Positions 25,631 to 34,312 of a stretch of 64,000 bases of DNA are shown here, piece after piece (position 1 is the first letter of the stretch; each line of letters begins with the position of its first letter). The translations under genes were made by a program, and so were the position numbers. This DNA is from Cryobacterium shii (lineage in GTDB: Bacteria; Actinomycetota; Actinomycetes; Actinomycetales; Microbacteriaceae): NCBI RefSeq assembly GCF_004402595.1, contig NZ_SOFY01000049.1, positions 57,570 through 121,569 of the forward strand, read 5' to 3'. The notes under the pieces are model-generated. The model saw nothing but the letters and a program-made list of their open reading frames with translations, made no database searches and had not been told where the DNA came from.

Positions 25631-25649
25631 AACTGAACGATCGGTTGGT
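25628..25649. promoter_or_regulatory. PaaR-like operator at the paaA promoter
   Basis: A 22-base imperfect palindrome, ACTAACTGAAC then GATCGGTTGGT, with 8 of 11 half-site pairs matched. It overlaps the predicted -10/+1 of paaA in the divergent paaI-paaA region. From memory, corynebacterial PaaR recognises a 22-base ACTNACCG...CGGTNAGT palindrome; this site agrees with nearly all fixed positions of that pattern. That comparison should be checked. Confidence 0.6.
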
Positions 25650-25677
25650 AAAACTTCGCCAAGCCCAGGAGTCAAAG

Positions 25678-26661
25678 ATGACAATCCCGCCAGTTCCCTA
25701 CGCTATCGCCCCGGAGAGTACCGACACGGTCTCCGCCGAGGAACAGCAGTTCAACGACCTGATTGCCGCCGATTCACGAATCGAGCCGCGCGATTGGATG
25801 CCGGAGGGCTATCGCAAGACCCTCATCCGGCAGATTTCCCAGCACGCGCACTCCGAGATCATCGGGATGCAGCCGGAAGGCAACTGGATCACCCGGGCGC
25901 CCAGCCTGAAGCGCAAGGCGATCCTGCTGGCCAAGGTGCAGGATGAGGCCGGTCACGGTCTCTACCTCTACTCCGCCGCGCAGACCCTCGGCATCAGCCG
26001 CGACCTGATGACCGAGCAGCTGATTGCCGGCAAGGCCCGCTACTCGTCGATCTTCAACTACCCGAGCCCCACCTGGGCCGACATGGGCTCGATCGGCTGG
26101 CTCGTCGACGGCGCCGCGATCTGCAACCAGGTGCCGCTGTGCCGGGCGTCCTACGGCCCGTACGGCCGCGCCATGGTGCGCATCTGCAAGGAAGAGTCCT
26201 TCCACCAGCGCCAGGGCTTCGAGATCCTGCTCGAGCTGATGAACGGAACGCCCGCCCAGCGCGAGATGGCCCAGGAATCGGTCAACCGCTGGTACTGGCC
26301 GGCCCTGCAGATGTTCGGACCGCCCGACGACGACTCGCCCAACTCGGCGCAGTCGATGGCCTGGAACATCAAGCGGTTCTCCAACGACGAACTGCGCCAG
26401 CGCTTCGTCGGAATGCTCGTGCCGCAGGCCGAGGTGCTCGGCGTCACGCTGCCGGACCCGGACCTGCGCTGGAACGAAGAAAAAGGTGTGTACGACATGG
26501 GTGAAATCGACTGGACCGAATTCCACGAGGTCCTCGCGGGCCGCGGGCCGGCGAATGCGCGGCGCCTCCAGCGCCGCCGCGACGCACACAACGAGGGCCA
26601 GTGGGTGCGTGAGGCTGCTGCCGCGTACGCCGCGAAGCAGGCCGTGAAGGCGGTCGCATAA
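25678..26661 (+). CDS. paaA: 1,2-phenylacetyl-CoA epoxidase subunit A (catalytic)
   Basis: A 327-residue di-iron oxygenase subunit that epoxidises phenylacetyl-CoA. Iron-site blocks are visible as [13 protein letters not shown] and [32 protein letters not shown] is characteristic. The ATG at 25678 follows AGGAG at 7 bases; an upstream ATG in the operator region is rejected. Its TAA overlaps the paaB ATG by one base (TAATG), so it heads the coupled paaABCDE operon. Confidence 0.97.
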   Translation: MTIPPVPYAIAPESTDTVSAEEQQFNDLIAADSRIEPRDWMPEGYRKTLIRQISQHAHSEIIGMQPEGNWITRAPSLKRKAILLAKVQDEAGHGLYLYSAAQTLGISRDLMTEQLIAGKARYSSIFNYPSPTWADMGSIGWLVDGAAICNQVPLCRASYGPYGRAMVRICKEESFHQRQGFEILLELMNGTPAQREMAQESVNRWYWPALQMFGPPDDDSPNSAQSMAWNIKRFSNDELRQRFVGMLVPQAEVLGVTLPDPDLRWNEEKGVYDMGEIDWTEFHEVLAGRGPANARRLQRRRDAHNEGQWVREAAAAYAAKQAVKAVA

Positions 26662-26966
26662 TGAGCGCTCCCGGTGCATCCGAGAAGGAGATCTGGCCCC
26701 TCTGGGAGGTTTTCGTGCGCTCCAGCCGCGGAATCAGCCACACCCACGTGGGCTCCCTGCACGCCCCCGACGCCACCCTCGCGGTGCGCAACGCCCGTGA
26801 CCTCTACACCCGCCGCAACGAGGGTGTCTCGATCTGGGTCGTGCCCGCCGACGCGATCACCACGAGCGACCCGGATGCCAAGGGTGCGTTCTTCGAATCG
26901 CCCGCCGGCAAGAACTACCGCCACGCCAGCTACTACACGAAGAGTGAAGGGGTGAAGCACCTGTGA
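26661..26966 (+). CDS. paaB: 1,2-phenylacetyl-CoA epoxidase subunit B
   Basis: A 101-residue structural subunit. LWEVFVRSSRGISHTHVGSLHAPDA and the ARDLYTRRNEGVSIWVVP segment are typical. Required for the multicomponent epoxidase; probably bridges catalytic heterodimers. Overlaps paaA and paaC. Confidence 0.95.
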   Translation: MSAPGASEKEIWPLWEVFVRSSRGISHTHVGSLHAPDATLAVRNARDLYTRRNEGVSIWVVPADAITTSDPDAKGAFFESPAGKNYRHASYYTKSEGVKHL

Positions 26967-27793
26967 GCGACACCATCGAGCAGGACGCATACGGCCACGT
27001 CGACGTCGATCAGGTCGAGCTCTCCGCCGAACTGGTCGAAGCGGCATCCGTCGCCTCGCACGACGTCGCCGAATACGCGCTCTGGCTGGGCGACGACTCC
27101 CTGGTTCTGGCCCAGAACCTGGGCTGGTGGATCTCCCGCGCCCCTGAACTGGAAGAGGACATCGCCCTCGGCAACATCGCCCTGGACCTGATCGGGCACG
27201 CCCGTTCGCTGCTGCACTACGCCGGCGCCGAATCGGACCGCACCGAGGACGACCTGGCCTACTGGCGCGACGAACCCCAGTGGCGCTCCGCGCACCTGTT
27301 CGAACAGCCCAACGGCGACTTCGCCCACACGATCGCCCGACAGTTCATCGCCGCGCACTACCTGTTCGAGCTGTACAGCGCTCTGATGGAGTCGACGGAT
27401 GCGACGCTCGCCGCGATCGCCGCGAAGGCGGTCAAGGAGGTCGACTACCACCGCGACCACTCCATCCAATGGGTGCTGCGCCTCGCGCAGGGCACCGAGG
27501 AATCCCGCCGGCGCATGATCACGGGCCTCTCCGACCTGTGGCCGTTCGTCGAAGAGCTCTTCATCGACGAGCCGCTGATCGACCGGCTCGAGGGCGTCGC
27601 CGTTCGACCGTCCACCCTGGAGGCCACGGTTCTGGCCGCCATGCTCCCCGTCCTCGCCGAAGCCGAGCTCGAGGTTCCCCGCGGCTTCATCTCCTCCGGG
27701 GGCGGCCGCCGCGGCGACCACTCCGAGAACCTCGGGCCGCTGCTCGCCGAGATGCAGGTGCTGGCCCGGGCGCACCCCGACGCGAAATGGTAG
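26963..27793 (+). CDS. paaC: 1,2-phenylacetyl-CoA epoxidase subunit C
   Basis: A 276-residue ferritin-like subunit that is structurally related to PaaA but not catalytic. DDSLVLAQNLGWWISRAPELEEDIALGNI and YHRDHSIQWVLRLAQGTEESRRRM are family blocks. GTG start inside the paaB stop (GTGA). Together with PaaA it forms the oxygenase core. Confidence 0.95.
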   Translation: MSDTIEQDAYGHVDVDQVELSAELVEAASVASHDVAEYALWLGDDSLVLAQNLGWWISRAPELEEDIALGNIALDLIGHARSLLHYAGAESDRTEDDLAYWRDEPQWRSAHLFEQPNGDFAHTIARQFIAAHYLFELYSALMESTDATLAAIAAKAVKEVDYHRDHSIQWVLRLAQGTEESRRRMITGLSDLWPFVEELFIDEPLIDRLEGVAVRPSTLEATVLAAMLPVLAEAELEVPRGFISSGGGRRGDHSENLGPLLAEMQVLARAHPDAKW

Positions 27794-28314
27794 ACGTGGC
27801 ATCGATCGCCCGTCCGCGCCCGAGCGACGCGGCCTCGCAACGGGCCTGGGACATCGCCGCCGAGGTCTGCGACCCCGAGGTGCCCGTGCTCACGATCGAG
27901 GACCTCGGCGTGCTGCGGTCGGTCGCCGTGACCGCGGACGGCACCCACGTCATCCTGACGCCGACCTACAGCGGATGCCCGGCGATGGAAGCCATGCGCG
28001 ACGACGTCACCACGGCGCTCACCGGCGCCGGCTATGACAACGTCACCGTGGAGCTCGTGCTCTCCCCGGCCTGGACCACCGACTGGATGAGCGAAGAGGG
28101 CAAGGCGAAGCTGGTCAGCTACGGCATCGCCGCTCCGACCGGTCACTCCGGCGTGCGCCCGACCGGCACCGTCCGGCTCCAGCTCGCGGTCAAGTGCCCG
28201 CGCTGCTCCTCACTGAATACGCGGGAACTCGCCCGCTTCGGTTCGACGTCGTGCAAGGCACTCTACGAGTGCCGCGACTGCCTCGAACCGTTCGACTACT
28301 TCAAGGTGTTGTAA
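27787..28314 (+). CDS. paaD: PaaD, Fe-S assembly-type factor of the epoxidase
   Basis: A 175-residue DUF59/MIP18-domain protein (EVCDPEVPVLTIEDLGVLRSV; TPTYSGCPAMEAM) with a C-terminal zinc-ribbon-like Cys set (CPRCSS, then CRDC), usual for PaaD. It is thought to mature Fe-S or di-iron centres of the complex. ATG at 27787 overlaps paaC by 7 bases. Confidence 0.92.
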   Translation: MVDVASIARPRPSDAASQRAWDIAAEVCDPEVPVLTIEDLGVLRSVAVTADGTHVILTPTYSGCPAMEAMRDDVTTALTGAGYDNVTVELVLSPAWTTDWMSEEGKAKLVSYGIAAPTGHSGVRPTGTVRLQLAVKCPRCSSLNTRELARFGSTSCKALYECRDCLEPFDYFKVL

Positions 28315-28316
28315 CC

Positions 28317-29498
28317 ATGGCCGCACTCAATCTGGGCAGTACCGATTCCCGAACGACCGTCACCGTCCTCGACGAGGGCTCCGACGAGGGCGCCCCCGCC
28401 GCGGGCACGAAACGCCGCGCCCGGTTCCATACCCTGACCGTGGCCGACGTGCGCCAGCTCACCCAGGACAGCGTCGAGGTGACCTTCGCGGTCCCCGAGG
28501 AGCTGCAGGGGGAGTTCGACTACGACCCCGGGCAGCACCTGGCCCTCCGCGCCACCATCGACGGCCGCGAGCTGCGCCGCAGCTACTCGATCTGCCGCCC
28601 CCGCGCGGTGGGATCGGTCAGCGTCGCCATCAAGCGCGACCTCGGCGGCGTCTTCTCCAGCTGGGCGAACACCGAACTGCGCGCCGGGGACCAGATCGAC
28701 GTGATGAGTCCGCAGGGCACCTTCACCACCGCCCTGGACTCCCTCGACGACAAGCACATCGTCGGCATCGCCGCCGGCAGCGGCATCACGCCGCTGATGT
28801 CGCTCGCGCACACGGTGCTCGAACGCTCCGACAGCTCGCGCTTCACCCTCGTCTACACGAACCGCACCGCACTCGACGTGATGTTCCTCGACGAACTCGC
28901 CGACCTCAAGGACAAGTACCCGGCCCGGCTGGCACTGCACCACGTGCTCTCCCGCCAGACCCGGTCCTCGTCGCTGCTTTCCGGCCGGATCGACGAGGAG
29001 AAGCTGCGCCTGATGCTGGCCAACATCATCCGTCCCGCCGCGGTCGACGAGTGGTTCCTCTGCGGCCCGTTCGAGCTGGTGCAGCTGTGCCGGGACACCC
29101 TGGAGAGCGTGGACGTCGAGCCGAGCCACATCCGGTTCGAGTTGTTCACGACCGGGGAGCCGACGCACGCCGCCGGCGACACCGGGCGGCCGGTCATCGT
29201 CGGGATCGGCGACAAGACCTTCGAGATCGAGTTCACCCTCGACGGCGAGAGCGCCACGGTGACCACGCCGGTCAACGCGCACGAGAGCATCCTGAACGCC
29301 GCCCTGCGCGTGCGCCCCGACGTCCCGTTCGCCTGTGCCGGGGGAGTGTGCGGCACCTGCCGCGCCAAGCTCGTCAGCGGTGACGTCACGATGACCGAGA
29401 ACTACGCCCTGGAGCCCGACGAGATCGCCCGCGGCTACGTGCTCACCTGCCAGTCGCACCCCACGACCGACAAGGTCGTCGTCGACTACGACGTATAG
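28317..29498 (+). CDS. paaE: 1,2-phenylacetyl-CoA epoxidase reductase subunit E
   Basis: A 393-residue reductase that passes electrons from NADPH to PaaA. FAD-binding RRSYS (87-91), nucleotide site GSGITPL (154-160), CGPFELV near 249, and a C-terminal plant-type 2Fe-2S domain with Cys340, Cys345, Cys348 and Cys378. Compared with E. coli PaaE the N-terminus has about 35 extra low-complexity residues. Starts 2 bases after paaD. Confidence 0.95.
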   Translation: MAALNLGSTDSRTTVTVLDEGSDEGAPAAGTKRRARFHTLTVADVRQLTQDSVEVTFAVPEELQGEFDYDPGQHLALRATIDGRELRRSYSICRPRAVGSVSVAIKRDLGGVFSSWANTELRAGDQIDVMSPQGTFTTALDSLDDKHIVGIAAGSGITPLMSLAHTVLERSDSSRFTLVYTNRTALDVMFLDELADLKDKYPARLALHHVLSRQTRSSSLLSGRIDEEKLRLMLANIIRPAAVDEWFLCGPFELVQLCRDTLESVDVEPSHIRFELFTTGEPTHAAGDTGRPVIVGIGDKTFEIEFTLDGESATVTTPVNAHESILNAALRVRPDVPFACAGGVCGTCRAKLVSGDVTMTENYALEPDEIARGYVLTCQSHPTTDKVVVDYDV

Positions 29499-29544
29499 CG
29501 CCCGTTGGAGCGCCAGCAAAAGCGCGCGTTGAAGCGCTAATAAA
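29497..29544 (+). repeat. Tandem 24-bp imperfect duplication after paaE
   Basis: Two adjoining 24-base units (29497-29520, 29521-29544) match at 19 of 24 positions and share AGCGC, CGTTG and AGCGC blocks, each able to fold into a small hairpin. It begins in the paaE stop codon. Function unknown; may be a weak terminator or mRNA processing site before paaG. Confidence 0.6.
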
Positions 29545-29578
29545 TAGGTACGGCGCGCAAGCGCAGAAAGCGGTTCCC

Positions 29579-30352
29579 GTGATCGATCTGACCATCACGG
29601 ACGACGTTGCCTACGTCGTCCTGAACGCCCCGGACAAGTTGAACGCCCTCGACCAGGCGGCCCTGGCCGACCTCGAGGCCGCCTACGAGACCGCGGAGGC
29701 GGCGGGTGTGCGCGCCCTCGTGCTGCGCGGCGAGGGGCGGGCGTTCTGCGCCGGCCGCGACATCTCGGGCGTCGACCCGCGCGACGACGACGTGATGGGT
29801 TTCCTGGGGGGACTCGTCACCCCGCTGTTGCAGCGGATGAGCGCGTTCCCGGCCCCCACCTTCGCCGCCGCGCACGGGGCGTGCCTCGGCGTGGGCCTCG
29901 GGCTGCTGATCGCCACGGATGTCGTCTACGTCGCCGACACCGCGAAGATCGGGTCCCCGTTCGCGAACCTCGGCGCCACCCTCGACTCGGGCGGGCACGC
30001 CCTGTTCGTGGAGCGGCTCGGCGCGCATCGCACGCTCGACCTGATCTACTCAGGCCGCCTCATGTCGGGAGCGGAGGCCGTGGCCTCCGGCCTGTTCAGC
30101 CAGGTCTTCCCGGCCGACCAGGTCACGGATGCCACGGAGCGGGCCGCCGAGCGGGCCGCGCATGGTGCGACGCAGGCGTTCCTCGCCAGCAAGGAACTGG
30201 TGCGCGCCCTCCGGGACGATCGCCTCGGTCTCTGGCAGAGTGTCGCGGCGGAGAACCGGGCCCAGGCGGCGCTCTGCGACACCGCGGACTATCGCGAGGG
30301 CTTTGCCGCCTTCCAGCAGAAGCGCAAGCCCGTCTTCACCGGCCGCGACTGA
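29579..30352 (+). CDS. paaG: Crotonase-family enzyme, probable PaaG (epoxyphenylacetyl-CoA isomerase)
   Basis: A 257-residue crotonase. The oxyanion region is GRAFCAGRDISG, and NLGATLDSGG places Asp136 where E. coli PaaG has its catalytic Asp136, with no hydratase-type glutamate pair. This favours ring-1,2-epoxyphenylacetyl-CoA isomerase (to the oxepin) over enoyl-CoA hydratase PaaF. GTG start 80 bases after paaE; the link to the operon is likely but not certain. Confidence 0.8.
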   Translation: MIDLTITDDVAYVVLNAPDKLNALDQAALADLEAAYETAEAAGVRALVLRGEGRAFCAGRDISGVDPRDDDVMGFLGGLVTPLLQRMSAFPAPTFAAAHGACLGVGLGLLIATDVVYVADTAKIGSPFANLGATLDSGGHALFVERLGAHRTLDLIYSGRLMSGAEAVASGLFSQVFPADQVTDATERAAERAAHGATQAFLASKELVRALRDDRLGLWQSVAAENRAQAALCDTADYREGFAAFQQKRKPVFTGRD

Positions 30353-30415
30353 CCCCGCTCACCCCGCTCACCCCGCTCACCCCGCTCACCCCGCTCACCC
30401 CGCTCACCCCGCTCA
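30353..30415 (+). repeat. Seven perfect copies of a 9-bp unit after paaG
   Basis: CCCCGCTCA repeated seven times from the base after the paaG stop codon to 30415. In frame it would read TPL repeats, so a lost stop codon would extend PaaG with a TPL tail. Non-coding as it stands. Confidence 0.95.
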
Positions 30416-30443
30416 CCCTAACCGCCAGACCCGATGTCGTGTG

Positions 30444-30528
30444 AACCAATTCGACGGAGATTTTGCGTTAAAAAGGGTTTCCGGAGGTGTTCGGGGCAAT
30501 TTTTGGCAAAATCTCCGTCGAATTCGTT
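30444..30528. repeat. Dispersed palindromic element, copy 2 (85 bp)
   Basis: Arms at 30444-30464 and 30508-30528 share AATTCGACGGAGATTTT with copies at 9199 and 40061; one base differs between the arms (AACC versus AACG outer end). Same total length as copy 3 and the same GTTAAAA block just inside the left arm, although the rest of the centre differs. Lies downstream of paaG. Confidence 0.88.
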
Positions 30529-30673
30529 AGTTGCCCGTGCCCGGCGGGCCTAAATGCCGGCCGCGTTCAGAGGCCGCGACTGACCGGATCATCCCCGCGC
30601 GTCCCGGCCACGCGCGTCCTACGCCGCTGCGCTGGTGGCACGCCATGCGCGAAGCGGCGCAGCACCCGCGTAG

Positions 30674-30689
30674 CCCCCCCCCCCCCCCC
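30674..30689 (+). repeat. Run of 16 C
   Basis: A homopolymer of 16 cytosines in the paaG-livF intergenic region, flanked by GCG-rich imperfect inverted repeats. Non-coding; length may vary or be a sequencing artefact. Confidence 0.85.
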
Positions 30690-30719
30690 GCCTGACGACG
30701 GATGCCCCGGGCGAGAACA

Positions 30720-30757
30720 GAGGAGGGGTGCGCATCCGCAGATGCGCACCCCTCCTC
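30720..30757. terminator. Perfect 16-bp hairpin between paaG and livF
   Basis: GAGGAGGGGTGCGCAT (30720-30735) and its exact reverse complement (30742-30757) flank a 6-base loop. It lies between convergent transcription units, 56 bases after the livF stop, and probably ends the transporter operon and any paaG read-through. Confidence 0.75.
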
Positions 30758-30812
30758 CTTCGAGCTCGCGTGCGTTGCCGTAGTGGGCAGCCCGCGCTTC
30801 GCAACCGGCCCG

Positions 30813-31520
30813 CTACGCGGCCGCGCCGCCCAGGTACGCGTTGTGCACCTCGGGCAGTTCCACCAGTTCGGCCGGCGTCCCCGTGAGCGCCACCCGTCCT
30901 CGGTGCATGACGACCGCGCGATGCGCGATCTTGAACGAGGCGCGCACGTTCTGTTCCACGAGGAGCACCGCGAGCTGCTTCTCGACGCAGAGCCGGGAGA
31001 GCACCTCCATGATCTCGGCGACCACCTTCGGCGCCAGTCCGATCGACGGCTCGTCCAGCATGATCGCGGTCGGGTCGGCCATCAGGCCGCGCCCGATGGC
31101 CACCATCTGCTGCTCGCCGCCCGAGAGCGTACCGGCGGCCTGACCCATGCGGGTCCGCAGCCGGGGGAACAAATCGAGGATCGACTCGACGTCACCGTTG
31201 CCCTTCTTCGTCCAGGCGCCCAGCATCAGGTTGTCACGCACCGAGAGGGTGGGGAAGCAGAGCCGGTTCTCGGGCACGTGGGTCAGGCCGAAGCCCGCCA
31301 TCTTCTCCGAGGGCTTGCCGGTGATCGTGCGGCCCTCGAGGGTCACGCTGCCCGCGGTGGGCCGGATCTGGCCGCTCACGGCCCGCAGCAGGGTCGTCTT
31401 GCCGGCCCCGTTCGAACCAACGACGGCCACGATTTCCCCGCGCGCCACCTCGAAGGAGACCTGGTGCAGCACCGCGAGCTTCCCATAGCCGGCGTCGAGG
31501 CCGGAAACGATTAGCGTCAT
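30813..31520 (-). CDS. livF: Branched-chain-type ABC transporter ATP-binding protein LivF
   Basis: A 235-residue ATPase with Walker A GSNGAGKTTLL, signature LSGGEQQM and Walker B IMLDEPSIGLAP, typical of LivF. Energises import through LivH/LivM together with the LivG domain. Overlaps the LivMG stop by 4 bases (ATGA). The substrate is not shown by this protein. Confidence 0.93.
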   Translation of the reverse strand: MTLIVSGLDAGYGKLAVLHQVSFEVARGEIVAVVGSNGAGKTTLLRAVSGQIRPTAGSVTLEGRTITGKPSEKMAGFGLTHVPENRLCFPTLSVRDNLMLGAWTKKGNGDVESILDLFPRLRTRMGQAAGTLSGGEQQMVAIGRGLMADPTAIMLDEPSIGLAPKVVAEIMEVLSRLCVEKQLAVLLVEQNVRASFKIAHRAVVMHRGRVALTGTPAELVELPEVHNAYLGGAAA

Positions 31521-33433
31521 GCGTGCTCCTCCAACTCGATCAGTTCCGCTTCGGCCTCATCGAGGTCCGTGCCCAGGTAGGCAACCACGACGGCCGGGTC
31601 GTTGCGAACCGACTCCGGGTCTCCGTGTGCGATGAGCACGCCGTCGTCGAGAACCGCGACGTGGTCAGCGAGGCTCATCACCTGCGCCACATCGTGCTCG
31701 ACGAGCACGATCGTGAGCCCGGCGGCCCGCAACCGCCGCAGCAGCTCGGCCATCACGTCGCGTTCCGCGCCGGACAGGCCGGCCATCGGCTCGTCGAGCA
31801 GCAGCAGGGCCGGCTCGGCGGCCAGGGCCCGGCAGACCTCCATGATGCGCTGCTTGCCGAACGAGAGGTCCGAGGCCGAGTCGTCCGCGGCATCCGTCAG
31901 CCTCATCGACGCCAGGATCTCGTAGGACGCGGCGCGGTGGGCGCTCTGCTCGCTCGATTGCAGTCCCAGCATGCCGCGGAGCACGCCGGCGCTGCCCTTG
32001 CGATACCGGCCCATGTACACATTGCCGACGACATCCGTCGACGTGAACACCTGCAGGTTCTGGAACGTGCGGGTCAGCCCGTGCGCGGCGGCCACGTGCG
32101 GTTTGCGGCCGGAGATGACCTGACCGAGGAACGTGACCGTGCCGGAAGTCGGGGTCAGGGCACCGGAGATCATGTTGAAGCAGGTCGTCTTCCCGGCACC
32201 GTTGGGCCCGATCAGACCCAGGATGCTGCCGGCCGGCACAGAGAGGCTGACATCGTTGACAGCGACGACACCCCCGTAGCGCTTGGTGAGGCCGGAGATC
32301 ACGAGGATCGGCTCGCCGGCCGCGACCGGAGTGCTGACCGCCGGGAGCTGCGGGATCGTCGTGTCGTCCTCAGCGGCGTGCGCATGCGCGTCGACGGGCG
32401 GGCGCTTCCCCCCGAACGGCAGCTTCTGCCACAGGGTGGTCGCGGCCTGGAAGAGGCCGCCGGGGAGCAGCAGGATCACCAGGATCAGCACGATGCCGTA
32501 GCCGAGCAGCTGCACCTCGCCGGTGGCGCCGGGGAAGATGGCCGGGATGATGTCGCGCATGCCCTCGCCGAGGAACTGAACGAGGAAGGCGCCGGCGACG
32601 GCGCCCCAGACCGATCCGAGGCCACCGATGACGACCATCAGCAGGATCGAGACCGACAGGTGGAATTCGGAGGTCGACGGGCTCACGATCGCGACCTGGT
32701 ACGCGTAGAAGACGCCGCCGAGGCCGGCGAACCCGGCGGAGAGCACGAAGACCTTCAGCCGCAGGGCGTAGGTGTTGACGCCGAGGCTCTCGGCGGCGAG
32801 TTCGGAGTCGTTGACGGCCGAGAGGGCGCGACCGGCGCGGCTGCGGGTGAGGTTGAGGGCCAGGATCAGCCCGATCACCACGAACGGCGTCACGAACCAG
32901 AGGAAGAACCCGTTGTTGTCGATCGGGATCCCGAAGACCGTGGGCCGCGAGATGCCGTAGATGCCCGTGGTGCGTCCGGTGACGTCCCATTCGCGCACGC
33001 CGATCATCACGATGAAGCCCAGTCCCAGGGTCGCCAACGCGAGGTAGTGGCCGCGCAGGCGCATCAGCGGAAGGCCGACGAGCAGGGCGACCAGCATCGC
33101 GGCGAGGACGCCGATGGTGGCCGCGACCGGACCGGGCAGATCGAGCTTGGTCAGCAAGATCGCGTGCGTGTACGCACCGATCGCGAAGAACGCGGCCTGC
33201 CCGAGGCTGACCTGCCCGGCCAGGCCCATCAGCAGGTTGAGCCCGATGGCCGGCAGGGCGAAGATCATCGCGAACACGACGATGTTCATGACCGAGGAAC
33301 TGGCCGTGAAGGGGACCACGATCATCAGAACGACGAGGACGCCGCAGCCGATGAGCATGCTCTTGTTGTTCATCCAGAAACGGGCTCCGGGGGAGCGCAT
33401 CCCGGCGGGGACCGGTGTGGTTGCATGTGTCAT
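31517..33433 (-). CDS. livMG: Fused permease-ATPase LivM-LivG
   Basis: A 638-residue fusion. Residues about 20-330 are a LivM permease with eight to ten helices (ALPAIGLNLLMGLAGQVSLGQAAFFAIGAY). After a His/Asp-rich linker (about 335-365) a complete LivG ATPase follows, with Walker A GPNGAGKTTCFN, signature DLSFGKQRIMEV and Walker B LLLDEPMAGL. I start at MTHATTPVPAG (33433); 21 earlier codons overlap the livH end region. The fusion ties the ATPase to one permease half. Confidence 0.93.
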   Translation of the reverse strand: MTHATTPVPAGMRSPGARFWMNNKSMLIGCGVLVVLMIVVPFTASSSVMNIVVFAMIFALPAIGLNLLMGLAGQVSLGQAAFFAIGAYTHAILLTKLDLPGPVAATIGVLAAMLVALLVGLPLMRLRGHYLALATLGLGFIVMIGVREWDVTGRTTGIYGISRPTVFGIPIDNNGFFLWFVTPFVVIGLILALNLTRSRAGRALSAVNDSELAAESLGVNTYALRLKVFVLSAGFAGLGGVFYAYQVAIVSPSTSEFHLSVSILLMVVIGGLGSVWGAVAGAFLVQFLGEGMRDIIPAIFPGATGEVQLLGYGIVLILVILLLPGGLFQAATTLWQKLPFGGKRPPVDAHAHAAEDDTTIPQLPAVSTPVAAGEPILVISGLTKRYGGVVAVNDVSLSVPAGSILGLIGPNGAGKTTCFNMISGALTPTSGTVTFLGQVISGRKPHVAAAHGLTRTFQNLQVFTSTDVVGNVYMGRYRKGSAGVLRGMLGLQSSEQSAHRAASYEILASMRLTDAADDSASDLSFGKQRIMEVCRALAAEPALLLLDEPMAGLSGAERDVMAELLRRLRAAGLTIVLVEHDVAQVMSLADHVAVLDDGVLIAHGDPESVRNDPAVVVAYLGTDLDEAEAELIELEEHA

Positions 33434-33437
33434 TTCG

Positions 33438-34310
33438 CTACACCCTGACCGCTGTGGGCTTGAGAACGAGGCCCTGGGGACGGACGACGAGCACAAGGAT
33501 GAGGATGAGGAAGGCGGCGCCGTCCCTCAGGCCGGATGCGACATAGCCGGCCACGTAGGCCTCGATCATGCCGAGCAGGAGTGCCCCGACGATCGCCGCA
33601 CGGAAGGAGACGAATCCGCCGAGGACGGCGGCGACGAAGCCCTTGAGCCCGAGCAGCACGCCACCGGACCAGAGGGAGAGGTAGATCGGGGAGGCCACCA
33701 CACCGGCGACCGCCCCGACGAATCCTGCAATCGCGAACGCCAGCACCGACGCGGCAACGGGGGAGATCCCCACGATGCGCGCCGCGACGGGCTGCTCCGC
33801 ACACGCCCTCAACGCCTTGCCCCAGCGGGACTTCTCGTAGAAGAGCACGATTCCCCCGCCGACCACGACGAGGGCGCCGATCATCCAGAATTCCTGCGAA
33901 CGGATGCTCACGCCACCGATCAGGATGTTGGTCCCCGGGAACAGGGGCACCCCCTTGGCCTCCGGACCCCAGGCCAGCAACATGATCGCCTGCAGCAGCG
34001 TGGAGACGCCGAGGGTCAGGATGATGGACGTGAGCGGAGTCAGCTTCTTCACCCTCGCGATGATCAGCCGTTCCATCGCGATGGCCACGAGGGTCACCGT
34101 GAGGATGGCGACCAGCACCCCGAGGAAGAGGGGCATGCCCGCCGCGACGAGCCAGGCGGAGCCCAGGCCGGCCAGCATCGCGAACTCGCCCTGGGCGATG
34201 TTGATGACGTGGCGCACGGTGTAGACGGCGATCAGCCCGACGGCGAGCAGGGCGTACACAGATCCCTGTGAAAGCCCTGCCACCGTCAGTTGCAGGAAAT
34301 CAGTGAGCAC
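33438..34310 (-). CDS. livH: Branched-chain-type ABC transporter permease LivH
   Basis: A 290-residue membrane protein with about eight helices. FLQLTVAGLSQGSVYALLAVGLIAVYTVRHVINIAQGEF is the typical LivH N-terminal pattern, and AVLGGFVSFRAAIVGALLLG a typical late block. Begins 2 bases after the binding protein gene and runs into livMG. Confidence 0.93.
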   Translation of the reverse strand: MLTDFLQLTVAGLSQGSVYALLAVGLIAVYTVRHVINIAQGEFAMLAGLGSAWLVAAGMPLFLGVLVAILTVTLVAIAMERLIIARVKKLTPLTSIILTLGVSTLLQAIMLLAWGPEAKGVPLFPGTNILIGGVSIRSQEFWMIGALVVVGGGIVLFYEKSRWGKALRACAEQPVAARIVGISPVAASVLAFAIAGFVGAVAGVVASPIYLSLWSGGVLLGLKGFVAAVLGGFVSFRAAIVGALLLGMIEAYVAGYVASGLRDGAAFLILILVLVVRPQGLVLKPTAVRV

Positions 34311-34312
34311 AA

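Noticed and set aside
30674..30689. 16-C run as a phase-variation switch
   Set aside because: It is not in a gene or in an obvious promoter, so no switching output can be named; kept only as a repeat.
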